DNA of 64,000 bases from Pleurodeles waltl (lineage: Eukaryota; Chordata; Amphibia; Caudata; Salamandridae). This document shows positions 54,201 through 64,000 of this stretch, piece by piece. The position numbers and the translations under genes are program-made. The stretch spans positions 350,184,339 to 350,248,338 of the forward strand of contig NC_090451.1 in assembly GCF_031143425.1 (NCBI RefSeq), written 5' to 3'. The stretch's first letter is position 1. Every line of letters begins with the position of its first letter. A model generated the notes under the pieces. That model made no database searches. It saw only the letters and a program-made list of their open reading frames with translations, and was not told where the DNA came from.

Positions 54201-57200
54201 CTTGATTCACAGTTCCTTCCCATCCACACCCTTCGATCTCCTTAACAACCACCTTCACCTTCCTTTATCTTCACTAGTTCTTTTTTGTCTTTTTTCACCT
54301 TTCCTTTCATTTTGTTTCATTTCAATTACTGTTCCTTTCCTTCTTTTCTCCCATCCCATCCCTTCCATTTTTTCCCTTCATTCCCTATTGTCTTCTCTTG
54401 CCTCCCTGTCTTTTCCATTCTCTTATATCCTCTCAACATTCCCTCATCTCCTCTTCACTCCCCTTCTATTCCCTTTCCTTCAGCTTTTTTTCCTCCCCCT
54501 CCAATCCTTGTTCTTCCCTTCCCCTCTACTGTCCCTTAAAATTCACTTCCTTTGCTCATTTATCTAACTTTCCCTTCCCCAGATGTTTCCTCTCCTCAGC
54601 TACCCTCCCTTTTTCTTCCCCCTCGCTTTCCCTCCCTTCTTTCCATATCTACCCTCTCCTCTACTGTTTTCTCACCTTCCTGTTGCTTTCTTCTCTTCTC
54701 ATGCAGCCCCTTCCTTACCACCTGATTTATCCTATCCTTCTCCTTCCCATCATTTCCCTTCCCTACCCACCCTTCCATTATCATGCTTTCTCCTTCCTTC
54801 TACCTTGTTTCCATTCATCCTCCCTGCCGTTCCTACCCCCTCCTCTACCTTAACATTACCTTTCCTTCCATTCCCTTGCCAACCGCTTCACAGATCTTTC
54901 CCTCCTGTCCATGCCCTCTCCTCTTTTCCTCGTCTCTCTTCACTTGTCACCTTCTCTCTACTCCTGTCCCCCCTCTTACCCTTCCTTCCTTCCTTTTCTA
55001 CCAACTTACGAGCTGCTTGAATGTCTTTCTGTTCTCTACATTCACATTCCCTTCCTTTCAATTCCATTGCCAAGTCCCTTCACATCCCTCTCCCCAGTAC
55101 TTTTTCCTTTCCTTTCCTTTGCTTTCCTTTCCATTCCTTTCCTTTCCTTTCCTTCCCTTATCCTCTCCTTCCTTTCCTTTCCTTTCCATCTCTTCTCTGC
55201 TTCTTCTTTCTCCTTCGGTCTCCTCCCATTACCTTCCTTATAGCCCTATCTCCTCTATACTTTGCTTGTCTGTCTCTACTCCTTCCCTTCTTATCCCTTC
55301 TCATCCAACTACCTTCTCTACCTTTATCTTACTTTCCCTTCCCTTTCTTCTATACCATTCCTTCTCCCTTAACATTCAATTTGCAACCCTTTCATCTCCC
55401 TTTCTCTTCCTTAGCTTTCTTTTCAATTCCCTATCTCCCATCTCTTTTCCCCTCCCCCTTCTGTTCTCACTTTATCTCTTCCATCCTTTCCCCTTCCACT
55501 TCCCTCCTCCTGCATTCCATCCCTTCCTGTCTCTTCCCTTCCTTCATTAATTCCTTCCCTATCTCTACTGTCCTCTTTACTTCCCTTTCTTCCTTCTCTA
55601 TCTCTCCTCTACCCTTAACTTCAATTCTCTTCTCTCCCTTACCCTTCCTTCACCCCTATCCTATCTCTTCTCTCCGTTTCTCTTCCCTTCCCTCCTGTCC
55701 CCTTCTCTTCCTTCCCACTCTCCTCTCCCATCCTCCCTACTCCGCTTTGTTTTAATTTAGTTTCTTAATTCCATCCCTATCTCATCTATATCCTTCCCTT
55801 CCTCCCCTTTCCTTTCCCTGCATTTGCAATCTCTTCTGTCACCCCTCCCTATCCCATCCTTTCTCTTCTCTTCTCTTCTCTTCACTTCACTTCACTTCCC
55901 TTCCTTCTCACCCTATTTCACCTATCCTTTCCACTTCCATCCCCTCCTCTTATCTCTCCTCCTCATCCATTCCTGTCTCTTTTCTTCAATCATTCCTTGC
56001 CTAACTCTACTGTCCTCTTCGCTTCCATTCCCCCTCGCCTTCCCTATTTCTTCTATCCATTCTGCTTTCCATTCCTCACCTCTGTTCTCTTCCCTTTCTT
56101 ATTTCCTATCTTTTCACATCCCTTCCCAATCCTATGCTTTGTCTCCACTTTGCTTTCCTTTCTTTCCCTACCTTACCCCTCCCTTCCCCTTTTCCTTCAC
56201 TTCATTTTCATTCCCATTTCCCTCCCTTCCTTCCTTATCTCAATCTCATCTCTTCTACCATTCCCACCCCTTCCACCACGCCCCTCCTCTTCACATCCCA
56301 TTCTGTTCCTTTCCTATCTCGTTTATCCTCACCTCACTGTTTCTCTCCTCTCCTGATTTCTTCCTTCCCACCCCATCTCTTCTATCTTTTCCTCTTCTCT
56401 TCAAATCCTTTCCCTCCCTTTCCCTTTCCTGTGGGTCTCTTCTCTTCCTTCCTGCCTATATCACCTAGCTTTTTCCCTCCTGTCCTTTTCATATCTCTCC
56501 TCTCCCCTCCCCAACCCTTCCGTATAACTCCTCACCCCTCCCGTATCCTCTACCTTTCCATTTCTTTATTCCTTATCTCTCCTCTATCCTACACTCATAT
56601 TCTCTCACCCCCTTTTCCCTTCCTTCTCTCTTATCCTACCTCTTCTATCGGTTCCTCCCCAACTTACCTCTATCCTCTCGCGTCCCATTCACTTACATTT
56701 ACTTTCTTCATTCCATGCCCCTCTCATCTATCCCTTCCCATCCTTTCCTATCTCTTCTACCCCCTGTTCTTCTCTCCCCTTTCCTTCACTTTTATCCCTT
56801 CACACTCCCTTTCCTTTGATTCCCTTGCCAACCGCCTTCACCTTTATTTCCCTTCCCCAGCTCTTTCTCCTCTCCTTTCTTCACATTTCCTTTCCTTTCC
56901 CTTTCCTCTCCCTTCCCAACTCTTACCTTCTTTTGCTATACTCTCCTTTACCTTTCCTTTCCCTTCTATCATCTCCCCTTCCCTCTCATTTCCTTCCATG
57001 TCCTTCCCTTCCTTGCCCTTCCATTTCCCTCTACTTTATATTAAGACTCCTTCCCCTTCCTTTGCCAACGCCCTTTATCACACTTTCCCTTTCCAAGATT
57101 TCTCCTCCTCTCCCCTTCTGTTCTACCTTTCCTTCTTGTCCTTTTACTTCCTTCTCTATCTCTCCTCTACCCTTCTCTTCCCTCCCCTTTTCACCACTTG

Positions 57201-57775
57201 TCTTGCCTTTAAGAACTCTACTCTTCTCTGCCCTTCCCTCCACTTCCATTATATCCCCTTACCTCCCCTTCTCTTCCCTTCCCTTCCTTCCTCATTTATC
57301 TTCTCCTCTCCCTTTCCCTTACCTTCCCTCTTTTAGCTTTTGTTATCTCTCCTCTCCTCTTCCATTCCATCTTCTCACCTGCTCTTCATTTCTATTCCCC
57401 TTTTTCCTTCCCCTTTCCATACCCTCCCTTCACTGTCTCTCCTCTGCTCTCCCTTCCCTTCCCTATCACTCCTCCCCTTCCCTCTCCTCCACTTCCTTCC
57501 TTCATTCCTTTGCTAATTCTTCTATTCTCTCTCATTTGTGCACTGTCCATTCCTTTCTCTTCCCTTTACCTTTCTTTACCTTCCCTGTCCTTCCCTTCCC
57601 CTGCATTCCATCACATTGCAAACCCCCTTCACCTCCCATTCCTTTCCCTAGTTTTCACCCCTTCTCTCTCCCTTTTCCCTTCCCCCTTCCTTACTTATGT
57701 TTTCTTTCCTTCCTCTCCCTTCCCTTCTCCCCCCCTTAAAATTCCCCTCCTTCCCATTCCTTGCAACCCCCTTGA
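51290..57775 (+). repeat. Pyrimidine tract (CT-rich degenerate satellite), about 6.5 kb
   Basis: Almost continuous T and C on the plus strand, built from CCCTTCC / TTTCCTT words. In the sampled line 52381-52440, 56 of 60 bases are pyrimidines. A longer, degenerate unit can be sensed, because ATTCCCTTGCCAACC.CTTCAC recurs at about 54871 and 56820, with variants near 51995, 55062, 57607 and 57757. Very long open frames here (up to 420 codons) are Ser/Phe/Leu/Pro strings produced by the lack of purines and are not genes. Confidence 0.95.
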
Positions 57776-57829
57776 GGTTTTGTATTGAAGATGTCGAGTC
57801 CGAGAGCTGGCTGGGACTTCTCGGAGGCA

Positions 57830-59824
57830 TATGAGTAGGCTATTTCTCTTTTTTGCCTTTTGCTGAACCATGTTTTTGCTAAAATCTCTGTTCACTTTAC
57901 CCCTGCTAACCAGAGGTAATGTGTTTTTGCTCCTCTATTCAACATGCTGAAATTGGTATAAACCTGACTGGCATGGTTACCTTACCGTATGTCCCTAGTA
58001 TATTGTACCAAGATGTGCCCAGGGCCAGTAAATTAAATGTCACAAGTGGACTGCAGTTCTGATTGTGCCATCCACTACAGTGACATGTAAACATAGCTGC
58101 AGGCCTGCCACCAGTAGCCTGGTTGTGCAGGTTTTAACTGCAAATTTGACCTGTCAAAATAACACCTTTTGACAAGTCTAAACCTTCTTTTTAAATATTT
58201 ATATGTCACGTAAAAGAAGGCCATATTGCCCATAAGGCAAGGTGCGAGGTACTTACAAGTAGGACATGTAAAAGATTAATGTTAAACATGTCCTTTCAGT
58301 GACTAGTCCTCCAAAGCTATTTTCACCATAACAGAGTGGGTATTCCATCGGAAAGCAGTAGAATGCAATCCAAACTACTAAATGTCCAATTTAATTGTTA
58401 AGTTGTTTTGTTTCTAAACTACACAGAAAAGTTACTTTTGGAAATTTACCTTTGCCCTGTCTAAAATCCCTGGAAGCCAAATCTATGTTTTGTCCTTTTA
58501 CTTCGGCCAGCCAGTAATCAGCATTGGGGTGAATGAGGTGTGAAAACTGCTCACAGGAGCAAATAGTAGGCTGACCTGAATACACAGAGATGACCCATCT
58601 GAACCTGACAGTATATGCAGGGAGGCTGGGAGGACATTTTCACATTAAAGTATCAAGTCCTGCTTGACAGGTCTGCTGGGGTTTTTCATATGACACTTGG
58701 GGGAGGCACACTTGAAAGAGGCCTCCCCTGTCCACAGGCAATGTTAACTGACACTTAGGCAGGGCTCATCTTTTGTTCCCTTAGCCAGTCAGGCCGCAAT
58801 CACAGTGGCCTCTTTTTTGAGATTACAGTGTCACAGACTCTTTGGCAGGTCTACTAAGTTTACAAATAACATTTGGGGTGCCAGTCAAAGAGTGAAGGTT
58901 AGAGACCAAAACAATTCTTTTATATCCCATGCCTGGTTGCTGAAAACTTAACTTTGCTCTACCAGATGTCTGTTTCTGAGGTTGTTGTGAATACACGGAC
59001 TGCCTAAAACTGTATTTTGGTATTAAATGTTGAAGGACACTAGCATTACCATAGTACACTCCACACACACAAACACACCTTCAAAGACCACATGTAATGT
59101 GCAAATTGTCCAAAGTGGTTAGGTTTAGCCCCAGGAACCTTTAGCCTATTGGCTAGGGTGTCCCCAGTAGTCACAGCCACCCACCCACTAGCTCAAATGA
59201 GGCATCTCCAAGCACCCACTCAGGACACTTTCTGGACCTAGGAAATATCAGAGGAGGACTGAACCTGCTGCCTGCAAACTGAAAAGAGCCCTAGAGAACT
59301 GAATCTGCTGTTACCCAGGAAAAGAAGTATGCAGGGCGGCTTTAAAAGTATACCCCAGTGGTGGATTGGAACTTAAAGTCAGAAGGTAAAATCTTTGCCT
59401 AGAAGGATTCTGGTTAGTGTCTCCAGCCTGTGCTCTATCGCAGACAGCATCAGATTGCAACTAGGTCCTGTTCTACATGACCATTAACAGCTATTCGCAC
59501 TTTGTGCATCTTGGCTCTATTTTATCTTAAACTTAAGCAATTCAGGTCTCTGGCTCCCCATTTAGATTTTTTTAATTTTGGTGTCATTTTGTTTATTTTG
59601 TTTTAATTCATTCGAGGGATTTTTTTTATTGTTTTGCAATTTGACTTTATTACTTTTTTACAACTGCATAAATACTTTACACATTGCCTCTAGGTTGTGC
59701 CATAGCTACCAGAGGGTTGAGCTAAGGTTTATTTACTCACTTAAGTGGTTCACCTTGACAAGGACTGTAATTCTTACTTGAGGTTGGTACTTACCCCTCT
59801 CAACTAATAACCCAATTTCTTACA
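57830..59824 (+). mobile_element. Older relative of the 2.6-kb LTR, plus orientation
   Basis: Collinear with the reverse complement of 45707-48319: CACTTTACC.CTGCTAACCAG (57894 on), GTCCCTAGTA, GTGCCCAGGGCC.GTAAAT, CTGCAGGCCTGCCAC, GACAAGT.TAAACCTTC and AGGACATGTAAAA words appear in the same order, and it ends TTTCTTACA (59816-59824) where the other ends TTTCTAACA. The GC-rich minisatellite is missing and divergence is high, so this copy is much older. No coding content. Confidence 0.65.
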
Positions 59825-61310
59825 CCCAGCATGCAGCATCTTTTGTCAGAAAAGACTAGAGAGACAAGAAATAGTATAGCTATGGCAAGGTGAGTGATAA
59901 TTCAAGTTCATATTCTCAGTTTCTTGACAGACAAGAATTGGGATGAATGGTGTATTGCACTTGGCCTCCATGTGCCGCCACACAAAACCTTGCATCAAGG
60001 GGCAAAACAGCATGACCACTGGTGAAATTGTTATCCTCTTTGCTGGATCTCAAGGCTATCAAGATAGCTTTGTGGTCATCTGGTCACTGATACTATTCAG
60101 GAACAACCTTCTGCCCCACCCCAATTTTCATTCTTTTTTGAGTGGTTGTGTGGAATGTTTCACCATTGACCTGTGAGAGATATTAATTAATGTTTGATGT
60201 ACAATTGGCATAAGCATTGGACAACTGGCATCTTGAAGTTAATTTAGCAAGTAAAGTAGTACTATAGGTATACTACTCACGCACTACAAAATGCAAGTCA
60301 CAAATCTTTGACCGGAGACCTCTACCTAGCCCATCATTTCTGAGCTGAGATCTCCATACAAGTACATTTTTGTAGTAAATGTAGAAGAGACAAGGGCAAG
60401 TTGCTGGTAACTGGGAGACTACTTACTGCTATTGGGAAGTTTAAGGAGGTTTTTTAGGGAAGGACATCATTATACAAACTCTCAATGGAATAAGACAATT
60501 GTTCTGCAAAAACTACATGTCTAAAGTCCCTACAGCCATAAAGGTGTAAAACCAGATGTGAATGTGCTCCATCCCAGCTTTGGAGTAAGTCAGTCACTTC
60601 ACATAACTACACACAGGTGCTGTAATGGAGGCAGAAATTATTACAATAACAACCCATCAGAACTTAAATTACTTCTACTTTTATATGTGTATATAAATAT
60701 ATTACAGAGTGGCTGTAGCCACTCTGTAGTTATAGTTAGGGTTACCAGTGATAGGGATTCCTCAGACTTTTTACCATTAATAACAGTGTGCCCATTTCAC
60801 AAGTTTCCACAAAACTTTGTAGTCCTTTTTCTCTTCCTGCGTTAGTGAAGTATGCAACGTTTCGCATACATTCATCAAGGGGTTGCAAAGAAAAAAGGGG
60901 GGTACCAAAATGCGTTTCGGGACCAATGCATTCTCAGAGACTTTGTACTCGATCATAGCGCAAAAATGGCTGGATGGATTTGATTGAAATTTGGCAGAAT
61001 TACACATTATGGAACAGAGTTGATCCTTTTGGGTAGTACAGGTATGTAGGGTAAGTATTTGTTAAGTTATAAAACCTTTTAACTTGGTGATGTCTGTAGT
61101 TGCTGTACTTTTGCAAATTTTTGCAGTATTTCTCTGAAATACCACAGTACATAGCAATGACAAGTCATTATGTGATTAGCTAATTACTGCTTATACAAAA
61201 GTTAAAGGTGGCCATTTTGATTTTAGATACACTTCGGTTATGTTCTGCAGTTTGCCCTTAGATATAGGTAAGTATTAATTTTGATATTTTCTATTAGCTA
61301 TTACCACTTC
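59825..61310. other. AT-rich unassigned sequence with one perfect hairpin
   Basis: No gene recognised. 60705-60726 is a perfect 10-bp inverted repeat with a 2-base loop (CAGAGTGGCT-GT-AGCCACTCTG), followed by TAGTTATAGTTAGGG. ATGCGTTTCGGGACC at 60910 is of unknown origin. Confidence 0.45.
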
Positions 61311-63660
61311 AATAAAGCCCACTCCACTCTACGCCACTCCATTCTATGCCACTCCACTCTACGCCACTCCATTCTATGCCACTCCACCCTCTGCCACTCC
61401 ACTCTAGGAAATTTTACTCTACGTGACTCTACTCTCTGTCACTCCACTGTATGCTATTCTACTCTACGCCACTCCACTCTACATCAGTACACTCTACATC
61501 ATGCCACTGCATGCTAATCCACTCTACACCAATCCAATGTACTCTACGCTACTCCACTATACAGTATTTCACTGTAGGCTTCTACTCTACACCACTACAC
61601 CACTACACTCTACGCCAGTACACTGTACAACACTCCACTGTATGCTAATCCACTTAACATCAATTCAATGTACTCTACATTACTCTACTATACAGTATTC
61701 CACTGTAAGCAACTACGTTCTACGCCATTCAACTCTATGATGTTCAAATCTATGTCACTTCACTCTACCCCACTCCACTGTATGTTATTTCACTGTACGC
61801 TAGTGGACTCCACTCGATTGTACACACTCCACTCTTCACCACTCTACTCTATGCTATTCTACTGTATGCCACTGAACTCTACGCCATTACACTCTTCAAC
61901 ACTCCACTGTAACACTCTACGCCACTGCACTGTATGCCAATGCAATCTACGCCAATCCAATGTACCCCACTCCAGTCTATGCCACTCCACTATACAGTAT
62001 TCCACTGTACGCAACTACAATGTATGCTATTCTAATCTGTGCCACTCTAGTGTACGGCACTCCATTGTATGCTACTCGGCCGTATGCTATATCAGTATAA
62101 CTTACTCTACTGTACGTTCTTCCAAAGTATGCCACTCCCACCACTCCCATGTATGTCTTTCCACTGTACCTCACTCCACTCTACCCCCTCCACTCTATGC
62201 TACTCTACTATATGTCTACTCTACTTCCCTGCACTTCACTTCACTATACGCCACTCAACTGCATGCTAATCCACTGTACGCCACTCCACTCTACAACACT
62301 CTGCTGTATACTACTCCACTCTATGCCAATATACTCTACGCTATTCCACTGTATTTAATTCCACTCTACACCACTTCACTCTCTGCTAGTTCACTCTACC
62401 CTACTCTACTGTATGCCACTACAGTGTATGCCATTCAATTGTATGCTATTCCACTCTAAGGCAGTGCACTGTACGCCCCTCCAATAGATGCTATTCCAAT
62501 GTATGTCACTCCACTCCATGCCACTCCACTATAGGCTACTCTAATATATGGCCCTCCAATGTACGTTAGTCTGCTGTATCACACTCCACTGTATATTAAT
62601 GCACTCTACCCCACTCCACTATATGCCAATTAAGCCTGTCACACTCCATTATATGCAACCTTACTGTATGCTAGTCCACTCTATGCCACACCAGTGTACG
62701 CCACCCTACTCTATGCCATTCCACTGTATCCTATTCCATTGGGTGCCTCTTCACTTTACAACACTCTACCATACACTATTCTACTATGTGTCACTTCACT
62801 GTACACGGCTCCACTCAACAGCACTCTATGCCACTACACTTTTCAACACTATTTGCCACTCCACTGTAACACATTGTACCACACTCTAGTCAACTCTACC
62901 TTACTCCACTGTACAACACTATATCCACTCTATGCAACTACACTGTGTTCGCTCTTCAACAGTTTCACATACTCTACAACACGGCATAGCACTCCATTCT
63001 ACGATATGCCACTCCAATCCACTCTGTAACACTTGACTCCTGTACGCTGTGCCACTACTGTGCACTCCACTCCACAGCACTGTACTATACAAGATGCCAG
63101 TCTACTATGTGACACTTTAGTCCACTGTACACTATGCAAATCCACTTGACTACTCTGTATGACAGCTTAGTTCCCTGTACACCACTCCAATGTATGCTGC
63201 TCATCTCTACAACACTCTACTGTGCTCTATAGACTGCACTCTACAACACTCTACTACACTCTATGTCACTGTACAACACTGTACCACACTGTATGTTCCT
63301 ACACTGCACTGTACAACTCTACTCCACTCTAGGCCATTCTACCACACTATAATCAACTCTATGCCACTCGATGACACTCCAGTCTACAACAATGACTTCA
63401 CAACACTACAGTCAATGATACTCTACTGTTCAACACTCAACTCTACTATATGACACACCACTCCACTGTACAACACACCACTACACTCTGCAATACTCTA
63501 CTATACGACACATTGTACTACTTTACTATATAACACTTTACTCCACCTACACATCTCCACTCCACTGCATTTGATTCCACAACACTAGACTCTATGACAC
63601 TACACTGTATGACAGTGTCCTTTACTATGCTCTCTGACACTGCACTTAACATCACTCAGT
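61311..63660 (+). repeat. Pentamer-based satellite, 15-bp unit, about 2.3 kb
   Basis: Starts as clean 15-base units CACTC-CACTC-TAYGC (61315-61440) and becomes degenerate to the right, where TRTAYRMCA and CACTCYA words still keep five-base steps. The frames over it are Tyr/Thr/Ser/Leu/His strings and not genes. In base pattern it is comparable to the (GGAAT)n satellites of human, here based on (GGAGT)n. Confidence 0.92.
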
Positions 63661-64000
63661 TAAATGACATTCAACACTACGATTTGTAACAAATTTTTAT
63701 TAAAAAAGAAAAATCATTTAAATTTCATGGAAAAACCAAAGGTTAAAGCTATGTTATAGTTAGGAAAACTTTATTTATGCTTTGTATACAAACCGCCAAT
63801 GAATTGCACAAACTGACAACAGTATAAAGTTATAGTTTTAACTTAAATTTCTAATATACATACCACTAAATAGAACCTACATTTATAATTAACGCACCAC
63901 CTTAAATTTATTATACCAGCGCACCACCGTACTCATTGTTCTCGTGCCAGTCGCCACTCTACATTAAACATAATTCGCCAAGTTCTGAGAAATGTCATTT
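63661..64000. other. AT-rich sequence to the window end
   Basis: No coding signal. GTTATAGTTAGG near 63754 repeats a word seen before the satellite at 60731, so both could belong to the ends of one element that carries the satellite. Confidence 0.35.

Noticed and set aside
52014..57740. Very long open frames (up to 420 codons) on the plus strand
   Set aside because: They are produced by the pyrimidine tract, which can hardly form stop codons. Products are Ser/Phe/Pro/Leu strings without domains, and several frames are open at once.
61423..63453. Long frames rich in Tyr, Thr, Ser, His and Leu
   Set aside because: Translations of a degenerate 15-bp satellite; all three frames give similar strings.

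Overview
The window is eukaryotic and consists almost entirely of transposable elements and tandem repeats. I could not recognise any single-copy host gene. The large nested retroelements, the GC-rich Harbinger-type ends (form GGTCATTACAACCCTGG, followed by CGGTC and inverted GGCGGT/ACCGCC motifs), L1/Tx1-type and L2-clade LINEs, and a piggyBac with long subterminal repeat arrays all point to the giant genome of a salamander, most likely a newt of the Pleurodeles type. That assignment is from memory of such genomes, not from a search.

Layout. 1-3001: right part of a Harbinger-like DNA transposon with a Pro/Ser/Thr-rich reading frame and five successive tandem arrays, inserted in the endonuclease of a minus-strand L2 copy (3002-3480). 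3600-8377: a decayed plus-strand L1, broken by a 170-bp MITE and by one arm of a 3-kb inverted duplication (arms 6843-8285 and 8378-9821, 92-bp spacer). 8690-12030: an old minus-strand non-LTR element, split by a 0.57-kb Harbinger-type MITE. 14500-14990: a LINE 3' fragment. 17490-24559: a piggyBac element of about 7 kb with a transposase pseudogene and repeat arrays on both sides. 24630-25262: another LINE 3' end.

The core is a nest. A 48-bp satellite (25770-26120 and 39891-40480) was split by an L1 insertion (26121-39890) with a 15-bp target-site duplication. That L1 was entered by an apparently young, intact L2 retrotransposon (28486-36277) whose 5' region is nine tandem 525-bp monomers, and also by an LTR and a Harbinger fragment (38654-39590).

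Downstream: a third L1 (41570-45706) interrupted by a 2.6-kb solo-LTR-like element with a perfect 5-bp duplication (45707-48319), a CpG-rich hairpin region (49180-49640), a pyrimidine tract of about 6.5 kb (51290-57770), an older relative of the same LTR in the opposite orientation (57830-59824), and a satellite built from pentamers in 15-bp units (61311-63660).

Only the L2 endonuclease/reverse-transcriptase frame looks intact. The rest is decayed or non-coding. The most unusual structures are the L2 with its tandem, splice-signal-bearing 5' monomers and the inverted duplication that joins two unrelated LINEs.
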